Origin: JAZPYZ01 sp045544455
GTDB taxonomy: Bacteria; Bacillota; Clostridia; Oscillospirales; Acutalibacteraceae
Assembly (NCBI GenBank): GCA_045544455.1
Contig: JAZPYZ010000018.1
Coordinates: 1-64,000 of the forward strand
Reading direction: 5' to 3'
DNA: 64,000 nt
The position numbers and the translations under genes were made by a program. Of this stretch, positions 41,058 through 49,834 are shown one piece after another (positions within the stretch are counted from its first letter, which is position 1; each line of letters opens with the position of its first letter). The notes beneath the pieces were generated by a model, which was not told the DNA's origin, ran no database searches, and saw nothing but the letters and a program-made list of their open reading frames with translations.

Positions 41058-42068
41058 ATGCCGGAACGAAAAGGACAATACACCGTGTTGTTATCCAACC
41101 GGCCACGCGTGGTAGGGTATGCGGCGGTAGTCGGCAAAAAAGAGGGAGAAGGTCCTTTGTCGTCTTGCTTTGACTGTATTTTTGAAGACACCACCATGGG
41201 GGAAAAGAGTTGGGAAAAAGCCGAAAGTGCCTTGCAAAAAGAAGCGTTTTCCCGTGCGGTTGCCAAAGCGTCTGTTTCGCCGTCGCAGATCAATTTTCTG
41301 TTTGCGGGTGATCTGCTCAATCAAAACATCGCGTCCACGTTCGGGATACGCGGTAGCGGCGTACCGTTGCTTGGTCAGTTTGGCGCGTGTTCCACCATGG
41401 CGCAAACGTTAGCCATGTCGGCGATTTTTGTGGATAGCGGCGCGGCCGATCTGTGCGCGGCGGTTACCTCGTCACATTTTTGTACCGCCGAACGCCAGTT
41501 TCGCTATCCGCTGGAATATGGCGGCCAACGGCCGCAATCCGCCCAATGGACGGCCACGGCATCGGGATGTGCAGTAGTTGGCATGAGTGGTCACGGCGTA
41601 CGGATCGAATCGGTATGCATCGGCGCGGTCAACGATCTCGGTATCACCGATGCCAACAATATGGGCGCGGCCATGGCACCGGCCGCCGCCGATACCTTGT
41701 TACACTTTTTGCAAGATACCGGCACCGCGGTGAGCGACTACGATATGATTTTGACCGGTGATCTGTCGGCGGTTGGGGCGGAATTGTTACGGAATCTGCT
41801 TGAAAAAGAGGGGGTTATCCTTGACGAACGGTATCAGGACTGCGGTTTGTTGATATACGATCGTGAAACGCAGGACGTACATGCCGGCGGATCGGGTTGC
41901 GGTTGTTCGGCGGCGGTGCTGTGTTCGCATATTTTAAGCGGTATGGAACAAGGCCGTTGGCACAACGTGTTGTTCATCGGGACCGGTGCGTTGATGTCCC
42001 CGACCTCTGCTCAACAAGGGGAAAGTATCCCCGGCATTGCCCACTTGGTCCATTTGGTTATGGATTAA
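41058..42068 (+). CDS. spoVAD: Stage V sporulation protein AD
   Basis: SpoVAD is a thiolase-fold protein of the SpoVA complex that binds dipicolinic acid. The 336-residue protein has CFDCIFEDTTMGEKSWEKAE at the N-terminus, the pseudo-active site GQFGACSTMAQ with Cys111, and GSGCGCSA near the C-terminus. AGAGGAGGAG precedes ATG 41058. The usual neighbours spoVAC and spoVAE are absent: spoVAC is 11.6 kb upstream and no spoVAE is seen in the window. A terminator follows immediately. Confidence 0.93.
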   Translation: MPERKGQYTVLLSNRPRVVGYAAVVGKKEGEGPLSSCFDCIFEDTTMGEKSWEKAESALQKEAFSRAVAKASVSPSQINFLFAGDLLNQNIASTFGIRGSGVPLLGQFGACSTMAQTLAMSAIFVDSGAADLCAAVTSSHFCTAERQFRYPLEYGGQRPQSAQWTATASGCAVVGMSGHGVRIESVCIGAVNDLGITDANNMGAAMAPAAADTLLHFLQDTGTAVSDYDMILTGDLSAVGAELLRNLLEKEGVILDERYQDCGLLIYDRETQDVHAGGSGCGCSAAVLCSHILSGMEQGRWHNVLFIGTGALMSPTSAQQGESIPGIAHLVHLVMD

Positions 42069-42075
42069 ACCAAAC

Positions 42076-42107
42076 GCTCTTTCTCGTGGAGAGAAAGAGC
42101 GCTTTTT
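42076..42107 (+). terminator. spoVAD terminator
   Basis: A 10-bp stem (42076-42085 with 42091-42100), then GCTTTTT. Confidence 0.85.
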
Positions 42108-42134
42108 GCCGGTCAAAAACTCTCGTAAAGTGTC

Positions 42135-42164
42135 TTGACGGCGACAAAAAAGCGATGCTATCAT
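42135..42164 (+). promoter_or_regulatory. Promoter of the baseplate-like gene
   Basis: TTGACG (42135-42140), 18 bp, TATCAT (42159-42164). A leader of about 135 nt follows with a GCACACCGGTT/AACCGTGTGTGC hairpin. Confidence 0.6.
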
Positions 42165-42303
42165 AAAGATGTCAAAACCCGAAAAACGCACACCGGTTGG
42201 CGGCAGAAACCGTGTGTGCAGCAGCCATTTGGGGGATGACACGCTTGGCAAAACCGCGCCGAACCGCCGTTTTGTCCGTATTCTTAAACATAAGGAGACA
42301 GAT

Positions 42304-43782
42304 ATGAAAACCATAGCCATTACGGCGACTCGTGATGCGTTGGCTGCCTCGTCACCTATAGTGGGTTGTGCTCACGACCACCTATCGACGATATTACGCA
42401 TTGCGTTGGATGCCGATTTACAAGGAACTGCGTATACCTATCAGTTGGCGTTTGAAACCGCCGATGGATACCGTTGTTTGACCGAACTGCTTGTGCCAAA
42501 CGAAGCCGGGGAATTGACCTTTGCGATCCCTCACGTTTTGATGGTGGAAGGCTCGTTGCAGATGCAGTTGGTGGTGTATCAAAACGAAGTGATTCTGCAC
42601 ACGCCAAAATGCACACCGTCGCTTATGGTAGCGCCGTCGATCGAACCAGACACCGAACTGCCGGCCGATTTTACCGGCCTGATCTATCCGGGTGTCGGGA
42701 TTGCGGATGCGCGGATCACAGACGGCCATCTGATCATCCGGTATCAAGACGGTACCACCCAAGATGCCGGGCTGGTTTCGCCCGGACAACCGATCAGCAC
42801 CTTGTTTGAGCAACCGGACTATCAACAAGTTCAGTTTTCCAAAGCGACCGACATTGCTTGGCAAACCGACACGGTGCTCAGCAGTGAGGGTTCGATCGCG
42901 CTAAAAAGCGGTGTGGATGCGACGGTTCATCTCAATGGGGTGGACGTGATCGCTTTGGACAATACGCTCGGTGCGATTCACAACGTAGCCGATCCGGTCG
43001 CCGATACCGACGCCGCGAACAAGCGGTACGTGGACGATCACGCCGCCGCCACGAAGATGGATAAGTTCGGCGAGGTCCGGGTAGAAGATTACTACTATCG
43101 TATCGATACGGATCTCAGTGTGCGGATGGACGGGACCGGTAACATCGAATACAACGCGTCCGGACCGATTACCTTTTCGACCGGCGATAGCGGCGCGCCG
43201 ATCCTGTTGGACCGGGTGTCTATATGGCCGGCGGACAACCAAGAGGGAATCTGCTTGGTTCAAAACGTGGCCGATCCGACAACCGATACCGATGTCTCCA
43301 ACAAGCGGTACGTGGACGGGCGAACCGGTTGGAAAACCTTGGTGGACACCACGTTAGACGATACGGCTGCCGGGAAAACGTCGCTGATGTTACCGTTGGA
43401 TCCGGCAGTTGCGACCATGAGCGACTTCAAAATGATGGTTAGGATACCGTTTAGCGAGGCGGTAACGGCCGGTGCGTTTTATATCAAAGCCTTTCTCACT
43501 ACAGCCGATTTGCTTTCGGTCAATACGCTGTTTTCGCGCAGTTCGATTGCGATATCGGCCGGTGGTAGGTTGTTGATCAGCAGCTATGCTACCAAAATGG
43601 GGGACGATATGCTCTATACGACCGATACGATGTATACCGCTACCGGTGGGGCGCGGTCTCCCTATACCGCCCTGCAAAACTTTGATGAATCCATCATAGC
43701 ACAAGCACCGTATGTGTGGCTGACGCTTTCCGACTCGTATACGTTCCCGGCCGGGACACGCGTTTTGTTACAAGGCCGATAA
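42304..43782 (+). CDS. Orphan phage baseplate/tail-fibre-like protein
   Basis: ATG 42304 follows AAGGAGACAG, giving 492 residues; the frame extends upstream but without a start signal. Residues 1-110 resemble the N-terminal domain of phage baseplate upper proteins (BppU, DUF2479 type). The middle carries two copies of the tail-fibre motif NVADP..DTD..NKRYVD (about 225-245 and 320-340). The last 140 residues form a beta-rich domain that might bind a surface glycan. No other phage gene is near: it sits alone between spoVAD and a MATE gene with its own promoter and terminator. It may be a domesticated fragment or belong to a scattered phage-tail-like system. Confidence 0.65.
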   Translation: MKTIAITATRDALAASSPIVGCAHDHLSTILRIALDADLQGTAYTYQLAFETADGYRCLTELLVPNEAGELTFAIPHVLMVEGSLQMQLVVYQNEVILHTPKCTPSLMVAPSIEPDTELPADFTGLIYPGVGIADARITDGHLIIRYQDGTTQDAGLVSPGQPISTLFEQPDYQQVQFSKATDIAWQTDTVLSSEGSIALKSGVDATVHLNGVDVIALDNTLGAIHNVADPVADTDAANKRYVDDHAAATKMDKFGEVRVEDYYYRIDTDLSVRMDGTGNIEYNASGPITFSTGDSGAPILLDRVSIWPADNQEGICLVQNVADPTTDTDVSNKRYVDGRTGWKTLVDTTLDDTAAGKTSLMLPLDPAVATMSDFKMMVRIPFSEAVTAGAFYIKAFLTTADLLSVNTLFSRSSIAISAGGRLLISSYATKMGDDMLYTTDTMYTATGGARSPYTALQNFDESIIAQAPYVWLTLSDSYTFPAGTRVLLQGR

Positions 43783-43813
43783 ATCGGTCGCGATATCACC
43801 GTTTATACGGCAG

Positions 43814-43847
43814 ACACCCGTGAAACATCGTTTCACGGGTGTTTTTT
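43814..43847 (+). terminator. Terminator after the baseplate-like gene
   Basis: A perfect 13-bp stem (43814-43826 with 43830-43842) with a strong T-run. Confidence 0.9.
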
Positions 43848-43869
43848 GACAAAAAATGGGTTTGCACAG

Positions 43870-43898
43870 TTGCACTTTAGGCGCGGAATTGGTATAAT
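43870..43898 (+). promoter_or_regulatory. Promoter of the MATE-MGMT-GH3 operon
   Basis: TTGCAC (43870-43875), 17 bp, TATAAT (43893-43898). Confidence 0.8.
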
Positions 43899-43937
43899 AC
43901 CGGATAGAGGCGTCCCTCTGGAAGAAGGTGCTTTCTC

Positions 43938-45332
43938 GTGACAATCGCCAAACGGCATGACCGGGATATGACGCAAGGCAGTATCGTTCGCAACTTGATT
44001 CTCTTTACCTTGCCATTGCTTGCCGGAAACTTGTTTCAACAATTCTACAACATGGTCGATACGTGGGTGATCGGACAAACCGGCGAAAACAACGCCTTTG
44101 CTGCGGTGGGCAGTGTCGCACCGATTATCAATATTCTCATTGGCTTTTTTCCCGGCCTCGCCAGTGGCGCCGGCGTCGTGATTTCGCAATATTATGGTGC
44201 GAAACGTGAGGAAGAGGTCCAACGCGCAACCCATACGGCCCTGTGCATGACGTTGGTGCTGGGCGTGGTGTTCACCGTTATCGGGGTGGTGATGGCACCG
44301 TGGATGTTGCAGATGATGCTTCATACCGATGGTGGAGACGACGGGGTATACCCGTTTGCCAAAACCTATCTCACCATCTACTTTGCCGGTGTCATCGGCC
44401 TGATGATCTACAACATGGTCGCCGGTATTCTGCGCGCCGTGGGGGACTCCAAACGCCCGTTTTATTTTCTGATCGTGTCGGCGCTCACCAACGTGGTGCT
44501 CGATCTGTTGTTTGTGTTCTCATTCGAGATGGGTGTTGCCGGCGTGGCCTACGCCACCGTCATTGCTCAAGGGATTTCAGCGGTTTTGATTTTGATCACG
44601 TTGCACACCACCCCGTCACCGGTGCGTATCCGGTGGTCAGCGATGAAGATCGATTGGTCGATCCTGCGCCAGATCGTCAAGGTGGGGATTCCGGCCGCCA
44701 TTCAAATGGCGCTCACCGCGTTTTCCAACGTGTTTGTGCAATCCTATATCGCCGGTGTTAATGCCAACCAAACCTATTGTCTCGGCGGTTGGACCAGTTA
44801 TACCAAAATCGATCATTTTCTCTTTTTACCGGTCCAGTCGATCGGGTTGGCGGTGACCACGTTTGTGGGGCAGAATCTCGGCAACAACGATCCGGCGCGT
44901 GCCCGTCGCGGCACGTATATCGCGATGGCGATGGCGTTCGGCATCAACATCGTTTTGATCACATTGGTCATGTTGTTTGCTCCGACTTTGGCCGGTATTT
45001 TCAACCCGGACGAACAGGTGGCTTATTACGCGGAAATTCTGTTGCGTCACGTGACGCCGTTTTATATCTTGACCTGTATAAACCAGATTGTTGCCGCCGC
45101 TTTGCGCGGTGCCGGTAACGCTCGTGCACCGATGTTGATTATGCTCGGTTCGTTTGTCGGGTTCCGCCAACTGTATTTGTTTATCGTATCGAATTATATC
45201 GCCAACGAATTACTTCCGGTCGCGATGGGTTATCCGGTCGGTTGGTTGGTTTGCGCGATCGTCATGTTCACGTATTTTGTGCGTCATCCGTTGGATACGC
45301 ACCGGTTGGTCAAACAGGAGGCAAGCGCATGA
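43938..45332 (+). CDS. MATE-family efflux transporter
   Basis: The 464-residue protein has twelve hydrophobic segments and the MATE features LPLLAGNLFQQFYNMVDTWVIG at the N-terminus, the repeated half near KVGIPAAIQM and FVGQNLG. These are Na+- or H+-driven multidrug/metabolite exporters. The start is GTG 43938 with GAAGAAGG at long spacing. The stop overlaps the MGMT-like gene by four bases. Confidence 0.9.
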   Translation: MTIAKRHDRDMTQGSIVRNLILFTLPLLAGNLFQQFYNMVDTWVIGQTGENNAFAAVGSVAPIINILIGFFPGLASGAGVVISQYYGAKREEEVQRATHTALCMTLVLGVVFTVIGVVMAPWMLQMMLHTDGGDDGVYPFAKTYLTIYFAGVIGLMIYNMVAGILRAVGDSKRPFYFLIVSALTNVVLDLLFVFSFEMGVAGVAYATVIAQGISAVLILITLHTTPSPVRIRWSAMKIDWSILRQIVKVGIPAAIQMALTAFSNVFVQSYIAGVNANQTYCLGGWTSYTKIDHFLFLPVQSIGLAVTTFVGQNLGNNDPARARRGTYIAMAMAFGINIVLITLVMLFAPTLAGIFNPDEQVAYYAEILLRHVTPFYILTCINQIVAAALRGAGNARAPMLIMLGSFVGFRQLYLFIVSNYIANELLPVAMGYPVGWLVCAIVMFTYFVRHPLDTHRLVKQEASA

Positions 45333-45634
45333 CGACGTTTGAACGGATCTATGCCGTGGTGTGTACCATTCCGCAAGGGTACGTGATGAGTTACGGACAG
45401 GTTGCGCGCCTTGCCGGCAATCCGCGTTGGTCGCGGGTGGTGGGCTATGCGCTACACGGCAACCCGGCCTTTGGAGAGATTCCCTGTCACCGCGTGGTGA
45501 TGAAAGACGGTCGTACCGCGCCGGGATTCGCATTTGGCGGTCCGGACGTACAGCGCGCCATGCTCGAAGCCGAAGGCGTGACCTTCACGCCGGACGGCCG
45601 CGTCGATATGGCGGCGCATCAAGTGTGTAAATAA
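45329..45634 (+). CDS. Short MGMT/alkyltransferase-family protein
   Basis: The 101-residue protein covers only the C-terminal DNA-binding and active-site domain of O6-alkylguanine-DNA alkyltransferases: PQGYVMSYGQVARLAG (winged helix), RVVGYALHGNP and IPCHRVV with the acceptor Cys53. Most short family members (alkyltransferase-like proteins) replace this Cys by Trp or Ala, so the retained cysteine suggests real methyl transfer. Start ATG 45329 follows CAGGAGGC inside the MATE gene. It is coupled to MATE upstream, 20 bp before the GH3 gene. Confidence 0.88.
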   Translation: MTTFERIYAVVCTIPQGYVMSYGQVARLAGNPRWSRVVGYALHGNPAFGEIPCHRVVMKDGRTAPGFAFGGPDVQRAMLEAEGVTFTPDGRVDMAAHQVCK

Positions 45635-45654
45635 TTTTCCGACAGGAGGATATT

Positions 45655-47820
45655 ATGGATATTCAAGCATTGCTCAGGAACATGTCGTTACAGGAAAAGG
45701 TAGGTCAGTTGGTACAACTCAACGCCTCGTTTTTCCGCAAAAACAACGAAGCGGCCATCACCGGCCCGGCGGCTAAACTCAACATCACGCCGGCCGACGT
45801 CGCCAACGCCGGGTCTACCTTGACCTTTATCGGCGCGGCCGCGATGCGCTCGATTCAGGAAAACGCCACCGAGCGTAACCCGCATCACATTCCGCTGTTG
45901 TTTATGCAGGATGTCATTCATGGGTATCGCACGATCTATCCGATTCCGTTGGCACTCGGTTGTGCATTCGATCCCGATATGGTGTACGAATTAGCGCGTA
46001 TGACCGCGAAAGAATCGGCGGTCAGTGGTGTGCACGTCACCTTTTCGCCGATGGCCGATATGGTCCGTGATGCGCGTTGGGGCCGCGTGATGGAATCCAC
46101 CGGTGAAGATGCCGAAGTCAACTGCCGTATGGTGGATGCATTCGTGCGTGGCTATCAAGGCGATGACCTGAAAGGTAAATACGATATTGCGGCTTGCGTC
46201 AAGCATTTTGCGGCCTACGGCGCGCCGGAAGGCGGCCGTGACTACAACGCGGTGGACGTGTCCGACCGCGGCTTGCGGCAAACCTATCTGCCGGCTTACA
46301 AAGCGGCGGTGGATGCCGGCGTGCGGATGGTGATGGCGTCGTTCAATACCATCGGCGGCATTCCGTCCACCGGTAACAAATACCTGCTCAGCGATGTTCT
46401 GCGCGGCGAATGGGGCTTTGACGGCCTCGTCATCAGCGACTACGACGCGTACCGCGAAATGATCGTGCACGGCGCGTACGAGAACGAAAAAGAAGCGGCG
46501 TTTGCCGCGTTCGATGCCGGTTGCGATATCGAAATGGTATCGGCGCACTTCTACGTGTATGTCAAACAACTGTTGGATGAAGGCCGCGTCACGATGCAAC
46601 AGATCGACGAAGCGGTACTGCGCGTACTGCAACTCAAAGAGGATCTCGGCTTGTTTGAGAACCCGTACCGTTCGGCGGACGAAGAAGAGGAAGCGCGTCT
46701 CCACCTGTGCACCGAACACCGCGACATGGTTCGCCGTGCAGCGGAACAGTCGGCCGTATTGCTGAAAAACGACGGCGTGTTGCCGTTTAGCGATACCGTT
46801 AAAAAGGTCGCGGTCGTCGGTCCGTTTGCCGACGAACACGGCATTTTGGGCGAATGGGTGTGTGCCGGCCGTGACGAAGATTCGGTCACCGTCCTGCAAG
46901 GCATCCGAGCGTTGTTGCCGAACACCGAAATCGTTTACGAACCGGGTTGCTCGTGGGATATTTTCGACACCGATACGTCGGGTGTAGACGCGGCCGTTGC
47001 GGCGGCCAAATCGGCCGACGTGGTGGTCTTGTGCTTGGGCGAACATCAGCAGTATTCCGGCGAGGGTAACTCCCGTGCCGATCTCGGTTTGTCGCCGGCA
47101 CAAAACGCGCTCGCCAAAGCGGTGTGCGCCGCTAACCCGAACACCGCGGTGGTGTTGTTCAATGGCCGTCCGTTGGTATTGACCGATCTCGTCGGCGATG
47201 CACCGGCTATTTTGGATATGTGGCAACCCGGTACCGAAGGTGGTTCTGCCGCGGCGAACCTGTTGTTCGGCAAAGTCAATCCCAGCGGCAAACTCACCAT
47301 GTCGTTCCCGTGGTGCGTCGGTCAAGTGCCGATCACGTATAATCGGCAAAACACCGGCCGTCCTGTTCCGAACGCCAAAAAATTCCCAGTCACGCGGTAC
47401 ACCTCGCGGTATATCGATGCGCCGGTCGATCCGTTGTTTGCGTTTGGTCACGGCTTGTCGTACACCACCTTTGCGTACGGCGACATGACCGTCAGCGGCG
47501 ATACGCTCATGCCGGACGGCGCGCTCACCGTGTCGGTAGACGTTACTAACACCGGTGATATGGCCGGTAAAGAAACGGTACAACTGTATATCCGTGACCG
47601 CGTCGCGAGTGCCGTTCGCCCGATCAAAGAACTCAAAGATTTCGCCAAGGTCGAACTGGCCCCCGGCGAAACCAAAACCGTCACCTTCACCGTCACCGAT
47701 GAAACCTTACGTTTCTGGACGGCGGACATGCGGTACGAGTCGGAAGCCGGCGAATTCGACGTCATGGTCGGCCCGAACAGCGAAACGTTGCAAACCGCCC
47801 GTTTTGAACTGGTCAAATAA
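45655..47820 (+). CDS. GH3 beta-glucosidase/xylosidase-type enzyme
   Basis: The 721-residue cytoplasmic protein has the complete GH3 layout: TIM barrel with the KHFAAYGAPEGGRDYN motif, nucleophile Asp262 in VISDYD, the alpha/beta sandwich with the GEHQQYSGEGNSRADL region, and a C-terminal fibronectin III-like domain. Lack of a signal peptide implies it hydrolyses imported oligosaccharides. GACAGGAGG precedes ATG 45655. It ends at a bidirectional terminator facing the FAD oxidoreductase. Exact sugar specificity (glucose, xylose) is undetermined. Confidence 0.92.
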   Translation: MDIQALLRNMSLQEKVGQLVQLNASFFRKNNEAAITGPAAKLNITPADVANAGSTLTFIGAAAMRSIQENATERNPHHIPLLFMQDVIHGYRTIYPIPLALGCAFDPDMVYELARMTAKESAVSGVHVTFSPMADMVRDARWGRVMESTGEDAEVNCRMVDAFVRGYQGDDLKGKYDIAACVKHFAAYGAPEGGRDYNAVDVSDRGLRQTYLPAYKAAVDAGVRMVMASFNTIGGIPSTGNKYLLSDVLRGEWGFDGLVISDYDAYREMIVHGAYENEKEAAFAAFDAGCDIEMVSAHFYVYVKQLLDEGRVTMQQIDEAVLRVLQLKEDLGLFENPYRSADEEEEARLHLCTEHRDMVRRAAEQSAVLLKNDGVLPFSDTVKKVAVVGPFADEHGILGEWVCAGRDEDSVTVLQGIRALLPNTEIVYEPGCSWDIFDTDTSGVDAAVAAAKSADVVVLCLGEHQQYSGEGNSRADLGLSPAQNALAKAVCAANPNTAVVLFNGRPLVLTDLVGDAPAILDMWQPGTEGGSAAANLLFGKVNPSGKLTMSFPWCVGQVPITYNRQNTGRPVPNAKKFPVTRYTSRYIDAPVDPLFAFGHGLSYTTFAYGDMTVSGDTLMPDGALTVSVDVTNTGDMAGKETVQLYIRDRVASAVRPIKELKDFAKVELAPGETKTVTFTVTDETLRFWTADMRYESEAGEFDVMVGPNSETLQTARFELVK

Positions 47821-47830
47821 GAACGTTTTA

Positions 47831-47862
47831 AAAAAGCACCGACCGTTTGGTCGGTGCTTTTT
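47831..47862. terminator. Bidirectional terminator, GH3 versus FAD oxidoreductase
   Basis: A 14-bp perfect stem (47831-47844 with 47849-47862) with GTTT loop. Confidence 0.9.
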
Positions 47863-47874
47863 GTATCGTTACGT

Positions 47875-49704
47875 TTATGCGTAGGCACGTACTTCAAAGA
47901 TGCGTGCTTCGGGTGCGCCGTTGGTGCTGTGCACCGTCACCTTGACGGTATCGCAAACCACGGCGTCAAACGCGATGCGAACCAGGCGCAGATAGTTATC
48001 GGTCATGGTTTTGGTCGCCACAACGTTGCCGTCACGGATCAGTTCCACCGTGAAATCCTTGACCAGTTCGGCCGGAATTCCCAACACTTGTTGTTTTTGC
48101 CGACGGGACGATAAGGTGATCTTCTTCTCAATATCGAAATTTGAATCGAACACCAGTTGTACCGTCGAAACCGTCGCCGGTGTGTCGAACGCCACCTGCA
48201 ACCAGGCGTCCGGCGCGGTCGCGCGCCACGCGTGTTCCACCCCGTCAATGCGGCGGGTTACCCCGTCAATGGCTTTGTTCGCTTCAAATCCATCGGCTTC
48301 GCTCGATGCCGTCACCGTCGCGCAGCGCGCGAGATCGGCGACGTCTTCGTTTTCTTTTAACGGCAGATAGCAGTCGTCTTTAAGCAGGGTTTGTTGCAGT
48401 TTCGCGATATCAATACCGCGGATATCGGTGTTGTCGATAATCGCCTGTGCCGCCGCCGTACCGATCGCTTGCCCGCCGATAGCGCAGGTGCCCATCACGC
48501 GGGTGGAAGCCATCGCCAGTTTGCTGGCGCCCATACATCTGCCGCCGACAAACAAGTTGTCGAACCCTTTGACGAGATAGCTACGGTAGGGGATATCATA
48601 CGATCCGTCGATCGGGTGAGAGAAAGACGGCAGTTCGTCAAACGCGTACAGACCTTTCGGGTTGTGGTTATCCACGTGCCATCCACCGTACGCCACCACG
48701 TCGTCAAACCGCCGGTTGGCGAGCAGATCGTTTTCATTGAGCATATAGTCGCATTCCACGCGTCGGCTCTCGCGCACGCCGGGCAACATGCCCACCCACG
48801 TCAGTTCAAAGTTTTCGGCGCCGTGATCGCCGACGTTTTTAATGTGATCCCATATGCCGTATACTGCACGCACCAATTCGTCGCGGATATCTTCGTATTC
48901 GTCGATGATATCTTCGCCTTCGCCCGTCAGCTCGATCCACCAATACCCATAATCCTGTGCAAATCCGTCGAACATGATTTTATATTCGTGATCTTCCAGA
49001 TTTTTCTTAAGTTCGGCAGGCAGTTCGGCGGTGTGTTTGCGGAACTTCAGCATATCTTCGGTGAAATGGATCGCATCCACCGGCGGGGTGAATTTTACGG
49101 GCCGTCCCATATCCGCCGCTTTAAACAACAGTGTGTTGCCCATCCGGTGATTGTTGGCCGTTTCGGGCGCATCCGGTTCGTCAAATGCGTCTTTGCCTTC
49201 GCTGCCCGTGCGGTACGGCGCATCCACAAAGGCGCACAGCGTACCGTTGCCGGTACAGTCGGCGAACAAGTCTGCCGACAGGATCAGTTGCCGTTCGGTG
49301 GTCATTTGATAACATTCGATGGATTTGACCTTGCCGTTTTCACAGGTGGCGGAATGCATCGGCGCGTTGAGATACATCGTGAGATTTTTCTCTTTTTTCA
49401 CCGCGTCAAACAACACCGCGTCCCAGATCGAGAAATTGTAACTGTCATTCAGGCGTTTGTTAGCCAGTTGCAGTTCGTGTACGATACCGCCTTCTGCGAG
49501 TTCCGGCTTTTGCATGTTCATTGTTGCGCCGCAGATATGCATGCGGATCTCGCTCGATGCGTTACCGCCCAACACCGGCCGGTCGTGTACCAACGCGGTG
49601 TTCGCACCGTGTCTGGCCGCCGCCAACGCCGCACAAAGCCCGGTCAGGCCGCCGCCCACCACGATAAAATCGTAATGTTTGGTTACTCGTTTAAATCCGT
49701 TCAT
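47875..49704 (-). CDS. FAD-dependent oxidoreductase with C-terminal discoidin-like domain
   Basis: The 609-residue protein starts with the FAD-binding motif VVGGGLTGLCAALAAARHGA and has VLGGNASSEIRMHICG, FADCTGNGTL and the C-terminal GGRCMGASKLAMASTRVMGTCAIGGQA of the FAD_oxidored family. Residues about 465-608 form a beta-sandwich like F5/8 type C (discoidin) domains. There is no signal peptide, so a sugar-binding domain attached to a cytoplasmic oxidoreductase is odd. Family members are often encoded with glycosidases and sugar isomerases, as here, and may oxidise sugars. GGAG precedes the ATG at 49704. A possible operator lies upstream. Confidence 0.8.
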   Translation of the reverse strand: MNGFKRVTKHYDFIVVGGGLTGLCAALAAARHGANTALVHDRPVLGGNASSEIRMHICGATMNMQKPELAEGGIVHELQLANKRLNDSYNFSIWDAVLFDAVKKEKNLTMYLNAPMHSATCENGKVKSIECYQMTTERQLILSADLFADCTGNGTLCAFVDAPYRTGSEGKDAFDEPDAPETANNHRMGNTLLFKAADMGRPVKFTPPVDAIHFTEDMLKFRKHTAELPAELKKNLEDHEYKIMFDGFAQDYGYWWIELTGEGEDIIDEYEDIRDELVRAVYGIWDHIKNVGDHGAENFELTWVGMLPGVRESRRVECDYMLNENDLLANRRFDDVVAYGGWHVDNHNPKGLYAFDELPSFSHPIDGSYDIPYRSYLVKGFDNLFVGGRCMGASKLAMASTRVMGTCAIGGQAIGTAAAQAIIDNTDIRGIDIAKLQQTLLKDDCYLPLKENEDVADLARCATVTASSEADGFEANKAIDGVTRRIDGVEHAWRATAPDAWLQVAFDTPATVSTVQLVFDSNFDIEKKITLSSRRQKQQVLGIPAELVKDFTVELIRDGNVVATKTMTDNYLRLVRIAFDAVVCDTVKVTVHSTNGAPEARIFEVRAYA

Positions 49705-49733
49705 TGATGATTCTCCTTGCGATATATAATATA

Positions 49734-49752
49734 TTTCAATGGTATATTGAAA
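49734..49752. promoter_or_regulatory. Inverted repeat upstream of the FAD oxidoreductase gene
   Basis: TTTCAAT and ATTGAAA separated by five bases, 30 bp before the start codon on the minus strand. A possible operator in an AT-rich promoter region. Confidence 0.4.
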
Positions 49753-49804
49753 ACACAGTATTGTAAATAAGCGATATCGTTAAAAAAATATAAAATATGG
49801 CAGT

Positions 49805-49832
49805 AAAAAGGGCGACATATGCCGCCCTTTTG
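49805..49832 (-). terminator. Terminator of the isomerase pair
   Basis: AAAGGGCG pairs with CGCCCTTT around an eight-base loop; T-run on the minus strand. Confidence 0.8.
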
Positions 49833-49834
49833 TG

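Noticed and set aside
42069..43940. Prophage
   Set aside because: Only one phage-like gene is present; flanks are spoVAD and a MATE operon with their own terminators.
45991..47583. A 530-codon frame antisense to the GH3 gene
   Set aside because: Composition is shadow-like and the GH3 motifs are intact on the other strand.
48391..49707. A 438-codon frame antisense to the FAD oxidoreductase gene
   Set aside because: No start signals; the product is low-complexity and the real gene has clear FAD-binding motifs.
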